Below, piece after piece: positions 44,953-53,177 of a stretch of 64,000 nt of DNA. A program made the position numbers and the translations under genes. Every line of letters starts with the position of its first letter. Position 1 is the stretch's first letter. A model generated the notes under the pieces. It did not search any database. It was not told the DNA's origin and saw only the letters and a list, made by a program, of their open reading frames with translations. Origin of the DNA: UBA7236 sp044227505 (GTDB taxonomy: Bacteria > Bacteroidota > Bacteroidia > Chitinophagales > BACL12); contig JBGAWP010000003.1 of assembly GCA_044227505.1 (NCBI GenBank), positions 1 to 64,000 of the forward strand. Direction: 5' to 3'.

Positions 44953-45531
44953 TTATATAATTTCCAACCGGATATTATCCAGTCCTTTTCTTTTATGACT
45001 TGAAATTGCCCTGAAATTACTCGGTGTAAGCCCGGTAGTCTTTTTAAACTGACTGCTCAAATGCGCAACACTGCTATATCCCATTTCAAATGCAATTTCA
45101 CTCAGCGATTTTTCTCCATAAACCATTAACTCTTTCACCCTCTCAGTTTTTTGAAGGATAATATATTTCTCTATAGTTAAACCTTCTGTAACAGAAAATA
45201 AATTACTTAAAAAAGAATAATCTCTTAATAAAATATTTTCCAACAATTGCGAAAAATTGATCCTATTTCCCTGTGGTTTTCCATGGTGAATTTGTTCGAT
45301 AACGATATTTTTTATACGCTCGATTATTTTTGCATTCTTGTCGTCAAGAATTTCAAATCCTTCAATATTCAAAACTGATGTAACAGTTTTCAGCTGAATA
45401 TAAGATATTTTATCCTTAATTTCTACTTCACCCAATGCAATTTTAGACACTGGAATCCCATTGCTTTCAAATATTTTTTCTACAGCACGAACACAGCGGT
45501 TGCATACCATATTTTTAATATAAATAATCAT
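44953..45531 (-). CDS. AraC-family regulator with N-terminal HMA-like metal domain
   Basis: 192 residues. Residues 1-70 resemble a heavy-metal-associated fold with NMVCNRCVRAVEKIF (C10, C13). Residues about 95-185 are an AraC HTH pair (SLSEIAFEMGYSSVAHLSSQFKKTTGLTPSNF). This fusion is frequent in Bacteroidota copper-gene neighbourhoods. A metal-controlled activator of the flanking efflux genes is the natural reading. It begins 18 bases after the T9SS gene and 72 bases before the HMA-DoxX gene, all in one direction. Confidence 0.88.
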   Translation of the reverse strand: MIIYIKNMVCNRCVRAVEKIFESNGIPVSKIALGEVEIKDKISYIQLKTVTSVLNIEGFEILDDKNAKIIERIKNIVIEQIHHGKPQGNRINFSQLLENILLRDYSFLSNLFSVTEGLTIEKYIILQKTERVKELMVYGEKSLSEIAFEMGYSSVAHLSSQFKKTTGLTPSNFRAISSHKRKGLDNIRLEII

Positions 45532-45548
45532 ATGGCATGCAACTTTTC

Positions 45549-47612
45549 TTATTTCACTATTACTAATTTTTTGGTGGCAAATCCATTTTCAGAAACAATT
45601 TTCAGCGTATAGGTGCCGGCAGCATAATTTGAAATATTAATTTGTTGTTGATTTCCAACTGCTGCGACATTATTATAAATAATTTCTCCCAGATTATTTA
45701 AAATTGTGAACTTCATTTCTATATTTTGATAAGGTGCATTTACATTTAAAGTAAATATTCCATTTGATGGGTTCGGATACACTGCAACATTATTTTGCAA
45801 CTCGTGATCATGAACACCTACAGTATTGGTGATATTTATTCTCACTAATTCATCCTCTCCCTGGTCTACAAACCATATCATGCCATCAGGTCCAATTTTA
45901 ATTCCCATTAATCCTGTTCTTTCAGTTTGTAATCTTTTAAGTTCAACAGCAGGAACAGTAGTAATATCATAAATAATTATTTCTCCTGTTGCATGATCAC
46001 TAACAAGCATGTTGTCACCAATTACATCAATTCCAACAGGTTCAATTAATCCTTCTGAAACTATTTCAACCCAATCGGTATTTTCTATTTCATTTGCTTC
46101 AGCTAATGGTTCATTTGGATGAGGAAAAGTTCCTGTCACTTCGCCAGATTCCGGATCCATTCTGATAATTCTTCCATTTCCCGCATCAATTGTATATAAA
46201 TAATTCGAAGCCTTATCAAACACAAGATGAGAAGGCAGATCATCATTAATCATTTCAATATCAAAATCCAGGTATTCCCAAATCTTTCCATCAGCATGAT
46301 CATCATTGCCCGGACCGTGATCTTGCTGAAAGTCATACATATGAACATAACCATGATAATCACAGAAAACAAAAAACGCATTATCACGCCACGCTGCAAT
46401 TCCCATGGAATAGGGACTTTGATGTAACATGTCAAGATGACTTCCATTACCACCGGAAGGTTCCGCATAAATATCCATATCACTGCTCCAAAGTGTAGGT
46501 CCGGTAAATGTTCCACCACTGTGATTAGCATCTTTTACTCCGGGTGATGTTGCAAAATTTGTATTTTCGCTGAATGCAATACCTGTTGGAAGACTCATGA
46601 AATGCCAAGCATTGCCGTCCTGCTTCCATTCAGAGGTCTGTCCCGCATTACCTGCGTTCCAAAAAGTAACCGTTGAACCACCCGATCCCTCAGTACCTTT
46701 ATTTGTTACCCAAACTTGAAATTCATTTAAAATAGGATGAAAATCAAGATCAGTGGGATTTTCAATTTCATCATCTTGGTTACCAATAACTTCGTATTCT
46801 TCAACAAAGGTCAAATAATCTGCAATTATATTCGGAGTAGGATCTCCTATAATAATATCTTTGTTGATAAAGTCATTTGTCGGATTTAAATCATCGTTAT
46901 CATTTATTTTCCCTGACATTAATTTTACATCGTATGTACCGAGTGTTAAAATATTCCATGGAAGAGGATGCACGAAATCAGCATTATCAAATGGTTCGAT
47001 ATTTAAACCGGTGAGTGTGGAAGTAATTTCAGTTCCTCCATCAATTGTATAAATTACTTCTAAAGTATTAATTGTATTCGCACTATAATTTGAAATTACA
47101 CCGGCAATATTTATTTCTCCGGGATTATTATAGGGATTATTGGTAATTGCGGTAATACTTGCATCAAAAGCAAGAGGAGGTGCTACTTCAAAAGTAAAGG
47201 TATTACCTTCGCCTGTTCCCATAAAATGAAACATATCATATTCATCTAAGGATACATGAAATTCAAAAGCGCCATCACCCCAATCATCAATATATTTAAT
47301 ATCATAAAATCCAAAATCAAGACAACCAACTGTCTCAGTAACCGTAATATTATCACCGTAACCAAATGCTGTAGTTGCATCTTGGTCACCCGCTCCATCG
47401 CAGCCAACTTGTGAAGTATTTCCACCTTCCCAAATAGTTCCAACATCACAATTATTTCCGGACGGAACTAATTGCCAATATCCTTCATAACCGTAGGAAT
47501 CTGTTTCAATATCAATAATAACCTCCATCTGCCCCACAGGGCATTGCGCAATAATATTTAAGGAACTGAGTCCTAAAATACAGGTTGAAATTAAATAGTA
47601 AATTGGTTTCAT
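45549..47612 (-). CDS. T9SS-secreted NHL-type propeller protein
   Basis: 687 residues from ATG 47612; an upstream ATG would overlap the preceding gene. Signal peptide (MKPIYYLISTCILGLSSLNIIAQ). Domain 1 (about 24-150) has a Cys-containing DSYGYEGYWQLVPSGNNC segment; domain 2 is CARDB-like (AFDASITAITNNPYNNPGEI...). The body is a beta-propeller (YLYTIDAGNGRIIRMDPESGEVTG; GMIWFVDQGEDELVRINI). The end is a T9SS type A domain (VAVYPNPSNGIFTLNV). It is a surface protein in the copper cluster; ligand unknown. Confidence 0.8.
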   Translation of the reverse strand: MKPIYYLISTCILGLSSLNIIAQCPVGQMEVIIDIETDSYGYEGYWQLVPSGNNCDVGTIWEGGNTSQVGCDGAGDQDATTAFGYGDNITVTETVGCLDFGFYDIKYIDDWGDGAFEFHVSLDEYDMFHFMGTGEGNTFTFEVAPPLAFDASITAITNNPYNNPGEINIAGVISNYSANTINTLEVIYTIDGGTEITSTLTGLNIEPFDNADFVHPLPWNILTLGTYDVKLMSGKINDNDDLNPTNDFINKDIIIGDPTPNIIADYLTFVEEYEVIGNQDDEIENPTDLDFHPILNEFQVWVTNKGTEGSGGSTVTFWNAGNAGQTSEWKQDGNAWHFMSLPTGIAFSENTNFATSPGVKDANHSGGTFTGPTLWSSDMDIYAEPSGGNGSHLDMLHQSPYSMGIAAWRDNAFFVFCDYHGYVHMYDFQQDHGPGNDDHADGKIWEYLDFDIEMINDDLPSHLVFDKASNYLYTIDAGNGRIIRMDPESGEVTGTFPHPNEPLAEANEIENTDWVEIVSEGLIEPVGIDVIGDNMLVSDHATGEIIIYDITTVPAVELKRLQTERTGLMGIKIGPDGMIWFVDQGEDELVRINITNTVGVHDHELQNNVAVYPNPSNGIFTLNVNAPYQNIEMKFTILNNLGEIIYNNVAAVGNQQQINISNYAAGTYTLKIVSENGFATKKLVIVK

Positions 47613-47640
47613 TTTAGTTGATTTTATTTGGTTTAAAAAA

Positions 47641-47979
47641 TTAATATTTTTTTCGTTCATACTTACAGCAATCTGGTCGGTCTGAATAAGCATCGTTTTC
47701 ACAGAGAATCAATTCTGTATCACACCCTGTTTTTGTTATGCTCTTCTGAATTTTCAGATTAGTATATTTCATGCTATCATAGTTTACCAAAATCATTTTT
47801 GTGCCCTTATCCCAGTCTGCCTTATAAACACCTTCCAAAGCCAAACTTTCCTCAATAGTTTTTTCACACATACTACAATTGCCCCAAACTTTGAATGTAT
47901 CTTTGGTTCCGAATTGTTCATTTTTCCCCTGACAAGAATTTAAAATAGACAAACAAAATAGAATTAAAATAACTTCCAT
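47641..47979 (-). CDS. HMA-domain lipoprotein
   Basis: 112 residues. Lipobox LSILNSCQGK (C16); a heavy-metal-associated domain with VWGNCSMCEKTIEESL (C35, C38), then the ADWDKGTKMILVNYD strand; a Cys-rich tail (GCDTEL-LCEN, DCCKYERKKY). A periplasmic copper-carrying protein is the likely role. It lies 34 bases downstream of the T9SS oxidase. Confidence 0.84.
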   Translation of the reverse strand: MEVILILFCLSILNSCQGKNEQFGTKDTFKVWGNCSMCEKTIEESLALEGVYKADWDKGTKMILVNYDSMKYTNLKIQKSITKTGCDTELILCENDAYSDRPDCCKYERKKY

Positions 47980-48013
47980 AAACTTTTAAACATTAAAAAA
48001 TAAGGTTCATAAT

Positions 48014-49729
48014 TTATTCTTTTATAAATTTTTGTTGAAATATATTCTTTTTCGTAAATATTTGTATAAAATACATTCCTTTCGACAATTGGTTTACAGA
48101 TAAACCTTTTTCCGGTGCAAATTTTCCATCAGACTGTATAATTATCTGACCTGCTGAATTCACTATGTGTATATCTGTAATTTCACTATTAGAATCATTT
48201 TTAATAAACAAAGTATTTATTACAGGATTCGGGAATATGGTAATATCTTGTAAATTAATTTCCTGCAGTATGGTTTGTGTTGTATCAATCACCAGAAAAC
48301 TTCCCATCATCCCGTCATCTTCGTGATGTAACATATGACAATGATACATATATGGCACCTCATCATCTGCAAAGTCTTCAAATTTTGAAATTACTTCAAC
48401 ATATTGCATAGGCATTACAAGAACTACGTCCTTTAATCCCTGCAAATGAGCAGGTACGGGTCCTCCATTTATATTATCAATATTAAATTGTATATCATGA
48501 ATATGAAATGGATGTGCAACGCCTGTATTATTTACTATCCTCCATAATTCCGTGTCGTTTAAATAAACCGTTTCATTTATTGTCATAAAATCAAAATGTT
48601 CACCATTTATATTAAAAGGACCCATTACCTGGCCTTCAGGATCCATCATAACATCCGGTTGTAAATTAAAAGTTCTTGTTTTGTCAAAAGTAGTCAACGG
48701 AACATTCGATACTAATTCATCCGGCATAATTGTAATAGGGTCGGTGGTTTGCGCCACGACATTTATTTGTAATATACCAAAATCAGCTCCATTCAATGGA
48801 TTAAGGTCATAATATGGAATTTCACCACCCATCATACCAATAACTGTTTCGGCTCCATAAATACCATTTGGAATCTCAGAACTAAAACTCTTTAAATAAA
48901 TGTTTTGTCCCTGCATCCCTTGCAGATCTATCAAAATTTCAGCCCTCTCCCCCGGCGCTAATAAAACTCTTGTGACAGGAATTGAATTATTTAAAAGACC
49001 ACCATCGGTCCCTATTATATTAAATTGCTGATCGCCCGAAAATCCAAAATTATACACCCGCATCGACGATCCGTTCAACAAGCGCAAACGAATTATTTGT
49101 GCCGGTGCATCCAAATACGGATCAACAGTTCCATTAACGCAAATTAAAGTGTCTTCTTCCGTTGATATCGCGACTTGATACAGTACATCAAAAGCTTTGG
49201 ATTGCACAACCAATGGAAAATCATCAACACCATAAGTGCGCGGAAGTTCAAGTTCAGCCTCGGCACTATCCTTCACAATTATAAACCCTGCCAAACCTCT
49301 TGAAACTTGGAGGTCGGTTTTACCTTCTCCATGTGGATGGTACCAAAATGTGGATGCATTATTTAATATTTGAAATTCCGGACTCCATGTGGTTCCTTGT
49401 TCAATTATTTGATGTGGTCCGCCATCAGCATGCGCCGGAACATGTAAACCATGCCAATGCATAGTGGTGGAATTGCCTGTTCCAGTTAAATTATTAGTTA
49501 CATTCATAGTAACCCAATCCCATTTATTTACAATTAAGGTTGGACCTAGAATGTTTCCATTGATGCCGTATGTAGGAGTATTGATTCCAGGAAAAAATTG
49601 TGTTATGCCATTTTGCACATTTAAATCAAATGTAGTTCCACTTACAGCAGGTGGAATTGCAATTGGGTTTTGGGACAGCCCAACAAAATAAAGAGTAGAT
49701 AAGATTAAAATTAATAAGATCTTTTTCAT
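48014..49729 (-). CDS. Multicopper oxidase with T9SS sorting domain
   Basis: 571 residues with a Sec signal (1-19). Copper ligands are MHWHGLH, FWYHPHG, HPFHIHDIQF and YHCHMLHHEDDGMM: all four conserved His motifs of the laccase fold and a Met axial candidate. The C-terminal about 75 residues (ITIFPNPVINTLFI to the end) are a T9SS type A sorting domain, so this copper oxidase works on the cell surface or outside. It sits with a T9SS thioredoxin-fold protein and a small T9SS protein in one direction. The Tat oxidase at 37643 covers the periplasm. Confidence 0.92.
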   Translation of the reverse strand: MKKILLILILSTLYFVGLSQNPIAIPPAVSGTTFDLNVQNGITQFFPGINTPTYGINGNILGPTLIVNKWDWVTMNVTNNLTGTGNSTTMHWHGLHVPAHADGGPHQIIEQGTTWSPEFQILNNASTFWYHPHGEGKTDLQVSRGLAGFIIVKDSAEAELELPRTYGVDDFPLVVQSKAFDVLYQVAISTEEDTLICVNGTVDPYLDAPAQIIRLRLLNGSSMRVYNFGFSGDQQFNIIGTDGGLLNNSIPVTRVLLAPGERAEILIDLQGMQGQNIYLKSFSSEIPNGIYGAETVIGMMGGEIPYYDLNPLNGADFGILQINVVAQTTDPITIMPDELVSNVPLTTFDKTRTFNLQPDVMMDPEGQVMGPFNINGEHFDFMTINETVYLNDTELWRIVNNTGVAHPFHIHDIQFNIDNINGGPVPAHLQGLKDVVLVMPMQYVEVISKFEDFADDEVPYMYHCHMLHHEDDGMMGSFLVIDTTQTILQEINLQDITIFPNPVINTLFIKNDSNSEITDIHIVNSAGQIIIQSDGKFAPEKGLSVNQLSKGMYFIQIFTKKNIFQQKFIKE

Positions 49730-49736
49730 ACTTAAA

Positions 49737-50438
49737 TTAATTTATTATAATAAGTTTTGTTGTTTTTAAAATTTGCATATTTTTGACAATAGAAACTAAA
49801 TAAATTCCACTTTTTAAATCATTAACAGATATATCCAAATTTGAAGAAGTTGATTTTCCCGATATAATCCCCCCCCCAACCATATTTCTGATGACAAAAT
49901 CAAATCCATTTATTAATGAAGTTTGAATATTGATCTGATTATCAGCTGAATTTGAATACATGAAAATATTTGATAATGCTGTTGCATTTTCTATATTTGT
50001 TGGTGATTCTGTAGAAACAAACCACGTGAGAGTGTCAATTTGATCAGGTGTATTTTCTTCCCATATTATATATTGAACAGTTGCTGTTCCCAATATTTCT
50101 AAGGGGTTAATTCCAATAGACATTAAGCCATAATCACCGCTAAATACTGTATCCATTGTGCCGGTATCAGGAAATCCGGCATAACAGTTTCCGTTGTCAC
50201 ACAAATTTGCTTCCCAACCATCGGTAAAAGAAACCTCAATTTTTTCCCAACTGAAAACAAGATGCCCGGCCGTCAAATTATTTTGTTGAATATTAAGGTG
50301 GTACAGGTCATTAAATGGTACAGTAGATATTACAGTGTCATTTGGTGTTATAGTATAATTTTGACCAATTAAGCTATTCGTAACAACCAAAATAATGGCA
50401 GTTACGAATAGGTTTAATTTTTTAACATTTGCAATCAT
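49737..50438 (-). CDS. Small T9SS-sorted secreted protein
   Basis: 233 residues from ATG 50438; TGA of the upstream gene ends 2 bases before. Signal peptide LFVTAIILVVTNSLIGQ; a beta domain with LCDNGNCYAGFP (C-x5-C); then a T9SS-like tail (NIFMYSNSADNQINIQTS to the end). I do not recognise the body domain. Tight coupling to the thioredoxin-fold gene and the oxidase suggests it belongs to the same surface module. Confidence 0.72.
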   Translation of the reverse strand: MIANVKKLNLFVTAIILVVTNSLIGQNYTITPNDTVISTVPFNDLYHLNIQQNNLTAGHLVFSWEKIEVSFTDGWEANLCDNGNCYAGFPDTGTMDTVFSGDYGLMSIGINPLEILGTATVQYIIWEENTPDQIDTLTWFVSTESPTNIENATALSNIFMYSNSADNQINIQTSLINGFDFVIRNMVGGGIISGKSTSSNLDISVNDLKSGIYLVSIVKNMQILKTTKLIIIN

Positions 50439-50440
50439 AA

Positions 50441-51229
50441 TCAATGTACTATGGTAATTTTATTTACAATAGTATTTGTATCGGTTAATAGTTTAACGAT
50501 ATATATCCCGTTCGGCAAGAACCCGGTATCAATTGTTTTATTGTAAGTTCCTATAATTGTAGATTCAGTAGCAAAATTTGAAACTTTTACGCCCGCAAGA
50601 TCTTGTATTTCAATTTGAACATTGGTGCTTTCTAAAATTGTTGCCACTATTTCAAAGCTTTCGGTAGCCGGATTAGGAAATATATTTATATCAGTTACAC
50701 TTGGCGCTACATCAAATATATCAGTTGGTGTTGCACCCAACATCGAAAGAATAGAATCTCTCATTTCAGTTGTATCACTTGTTGAAAAACTCAAAGTAGA
50801 AAACATTACTCTATGATCAGCTCCTCCTAATAAAACTATTGTTGGCATGCCGAAACCTCCATAATAAGCCACGGGAAGAGCACCGCTATCCATTGGTGAA
50901 TAAAATTCAACATGATTTTCCTCAACCCATGAAATAGAATAATCGCAAGTAGTAGAATTTTGAAAAGGAAAGGCATAACCTTTAATTGCATCAGGATAGG
51001 TCATCATAATATTAGAAGCCATTTCCTGAATTTTTGCAGCAGGAGGTGGACACGCACCGCAATCAGGCATATAAAAATGTAAGATGATAGCCTTTCCTGC
51101 ATCCAGATCGGCAAACATATCCACTGGTTCACCATAACAATCTTCACCGCTTATTTGCATAGCAGTCTGTGCTTTCGCTATGGAGAAAATACCGGTAATA
51201 ACGATCGCAATTGATAGAATTAATTTCAT
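50441..51229 (-). CDS. T9SS-secreted thioredoxin-fold protein (CGAC), paralogue of 21326-22108
   Basis: 262 residues. Signal peptide (1-20), then a redoxin fold with HFYMPDCGACPPPAAKIQEM (CxxC) and GGFGMPTIVLLGGADH (cis-Pro loop). The T9SS type A tail is INIFPNPATESFEI...IVKLLTDTNTIVNKITIVH. It shares domain order and the motifs CGAC and MP-IVVLGG/IVLLGG with the protein at 21326. The role is probably extracellular thiol chemistry linked to copper. It is the first of three T9SS genes read together (thioredoxin, small protein, oxidase). Confidence 0.84.
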   Translation of the reverse strand: MKLILSIAIVITGIFSIAKAQTAMQISGEDCYGEPVDMFADLDAGKAIILHFYMPDCGACPPPAAKIQEMASNIMMTYPDAIKGYAFPFQNSTTCDYSISWVEENHVEFYSPMDSGALPVAYYGGFGMPTIVLLGGADHRVMFSTLSFSTSDTTEMRDSILSMLGATPTDIFDVAPSVTDINIFPNPATESFEIVATILESTNVQIEIQDLAGVKVSNFATESTIIGTYNKTIDTGFLPNGIYIVKLLTDTNTIVNKITIVH

Positions 51230-51333
51230 TTTATTTGAATTATTATTAGAATGATTAAAAAACGTATTTTGGACTATAAAATATGATAACTCTGGCAGGC
51301 AATACCTGCAGAGTAATGTTTGGGAAAGAATAA

Positions 51334-51747
51334 TTAAATAAGAAAACTTCCAATAAATACAGGAATACCATCCTTAGGAGGTGGTGGAACAAATCCGGTA
51401 AAAACCTCTATAGTAGATAAATTGGCTTGCACCGGTAGAACAACAATTGCTGAAAAAGTCTTATCCAGAATTGCAACTAATTGAGTTACTTCAAAAGTGT
51501 TAAAGGAATGATATTGGGATAATGTTTGAAAAAAAGCGAAATGCTCCTCCTGACAATCCGGTTCAGGGTTTTCATGGTTGTCAGTTAAAGAAACTTGTTT
51601 GGAGCAGCAATCAGATAATTGCTGTTTCTCTTTACCACAGCCTGAAAGATCAACACTACAAAGCCCTGAACAAGCATACGATTGGAATAAAGTGGCCAGA
51701 ATTACAAGCCCTAATCCATTCAAAAAGCTTTTTTTCAACTTTACCAT
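51334..51747 (-). CDS. Small exported Cys-rich protein
   Basis: 137 residues from ATG 51747, seven bases after a TATATTTG element. Signal-like helix GLVILATLFQSYA; then CSGLCSVDLSGCGKEKQQLSDCCSK with clustered Cys. The C-terminus is hydrophobic (EVFTGFVPPPPKDGIPVFI). I do not recognise a family, but the layout echoes the two other small metal-linked exported proteins in this window. It precedes the T9SS copper module by 105 bases. Confidence 0.6.
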   Translation of the reverse strand: MVKLKKSFLNGLGLVILATLFQSYACSGLCSVDLSGCGKEKQQLSDCCSKQVSLTDNHENPEPDCQEEHFAFFQTLSQYHSFNTFEVTQLVAILDKTFSAIVVLPVQANLSTIEVFTGFVPPPPKDGIPVFIGSFLI

Positions 51748-51754
51748 TAATAGG

Positions 51755-51762
51755 CAAATATA
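51755..51762 (-). promoter_or_regulatory. -7 element seven bases before a start codon
   Basis: TATATTTG on the minus strand; a TTTG lies 17 bases further upstream. The ATG at 51747 would sit within a few bases of the transcription start. Confidence 0.5.
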
Positions 51763-51955
51763 CAAAAAGATTGACATTTCAAAGGAAGAAATTTGTAATA
51801 TTTACGATTAGGTTACTTCCTCAAATGATACATTAAAGGTTCTCAGGTAAATGTTGTCGTTTGCAGCGCTATTGCTCAACTTTCATTCCTTTGTCATAAT
51901 TGTGAAATATTTTTAAATTCTATTTATTACAGCCGTCGCATCCTAATTTTACCGC

Positions 51956-52597
51956 ATGAAAAGATTCACCAATTTTCAAATCGCTGCAATTACCGTTTCC
52001 GTGATCGTGCTTTTTGCCATCATAATTACCTACATATATACCGTTGACTTGCACAAAGAACCTGTTTTGCCTTTTTACGGTCCGGAAGGCGAAAAAGGTC
52101 AACCACATTATGTTTCAGACTTTAAATTGATTGATCAAAACAATGAGGTAATTACCCAGGAGATCTACAAGGATAAGATCTATGTTGCCGATTTTTTCTT
52201 TACAACTTGCCTCGGAATTTGCCCAATTATGACAGAAGAAATGATCCGTGTTTACAAAGCATATAAAGATGAACCGGAAGTGTTGATTCTTTCACATACC
52301 GTTGATCCTGAACACGATACTCCGGAAGTTTTGGCACGATATGCCAAAAATAGGGATATCAATTCTGAAAAATGGCATTTTGTTACCGGAGACAAAAAAC
52401 AGCTCTACGATCTGGCTCGATATAGCTATCTGGTGGACGCTACAGAGGGCGACAATGGTCCAAATGACTTCGTGCACACCGAAAATTTCGCTTTAGTTGA
52501 CCGTGAAGGCAGAATTCGGGGGTATTATGACGGAACAGACTCCGTGGAGGTTAAAAAGTTGATTGGCGATATCAGATTGTTGTTGGATGACGAATAG
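51956..52597 (+). CDS. SCO family protein (copper chaperone / thioredoxin-like)
   Basis: 213 residues with an N-terminal membrane anchor (about 9-29). SCO domain: VADFFFTTCLGICPIMTEEM is the CxxxCP copper-binding pair, ILSHTVDPEHDTPEVL, and the distant His in NDFVHTENFALVD. Sco proteins insert copper into the CuA site of cytochrome c oxidase and may act in thiol redox. It is the first plus-strand gene after the 40 kb minus-strand island, from which it is read divergently. Confidence 0.93.
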   Translation: MKRFTNFQIAAITVSVIVLFAIIITYIYTVDLHKEPVLPFYGPEGEKGQPHYVSDFKLIDQNNEVITQEIYKDKIYVADFFFTTCLGICPIMTEEMIRVYKAYKDEPEVLILSHTVDPEHDTPEVLARYAKNRDINSEKWHFVTGDKKQLYDLARYSYLVDATEGDNGPNDFVHTENFALVDREGRIRGYYDGTDSVEVKKLIGDIRLLLDDE

Positions 52598-52700
52598 ATA
52601 GGGCTCAACACCTATGTTTTTGGTAATAGATAATTGGATTCCCGAGCAATCTATCTCCACCCTTTACATTTTTGTCCTCCTTGACGTTTTTAATATGTCA

Positions 52701-52711
52701 TGCCTACGGCA
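52701..52711. repeat. Hairpin repeat family A (TGCCTACGGCA) copy
   Basis: TGCCTACGGCA, whose arms TGCC/GGCA pair around TAC; it lies in the motif (a)TGCCTACGGCAC. A second copy is at 52751-52761, and more copies, some as GTGCCGTAGGCA, occur at 61797-61929. Not coding. Confidence 0.7.
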
Positions 52712-52750
52712 CTTGGGTACCATTTAATTTTGGGTGCTACCGATATGCCA

Positions 52751-52761
52751 TGCCTACGGCA
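52751..52761. repeat. Hairpin repeat family A (TGCCTACGGCA) copy
   Basis: Second copy, 50 bases from the first, preceded by the same CGATATGCCA or TATGTCA context. Confidence 0.7.
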
Positions 52762-52788
52762 CTTTTGGTAATTCATTAAGAATATCGA

Positions 52789-53036
52789 TAGTCCTGTAGG
52801 GACGAAATATCGGTAACATGCAAAAAGCAAGACAACGTTAGTCCCGTAGGGACGGCATATCAAAAGCTCCAATCCGGGCAAAACTTTCAGAATAGAAAGA
52901 GGAATATTAATTTAAAATAAGGCTAGTCCTGTAGGGACGAAATATCGGTAACATGAAAAAAGGAAGACAACGATAGTCCTGTAGGGACGTCATATAAATA
53001 GCTCCAATCCGGGCAAAACTTTCAGAACAGAAAGAG
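52789..53036. repeat. Two tandem copies (135-base period) carrying hairpin family B (GTCCNGTAGGGAC)
   Basis: Copy one starts at 52789 and copy two at 52924. Each contains TAGTCCTGTAGGGACGAAATATCGGTAACATG, then a second GTCC(C/T)GTAGGGAC, then GCTCCAATCCGGGCAAAACTTTCAGAA. The copies match closely with a few substitutions. GTCCTGTAGGGAC pairs as a short hairpin, and variants recur at 61675-61737. The stretch from 52598 to 53177 has no gene. Confidence 0.75.
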
Positions 53037-53147
53037 AAATTTTCATACCGGCTCGATTTCTAATTTCCTTCAATTGGGGTATTGCTGATTTTTAAAATTT
53101 TAAGGCGCAATATTCCTTAAAAACGCCATTTTTCCCTATTTTATCCG

Positions 53148-53155
53148 TACCTTTG
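53148..53155 (+). promoter_or_regulatory. -7 element for the ABC-F gene
   Basis: TACCTTTG matches TAnnTTTG exactly, 22 bases before the ATG at 53178, giving a short untranslated leader. Confidence 0.5.
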
Positions 53156-53177
53156 CACCCGCAAAATCTGACTTTTA

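Noticed and set aside
47613..47702. N-terminal extension of the T9SS propeller protein
   Set aside because: It would overlap the HMA lipoprotein gene and precede a good signal peptide.
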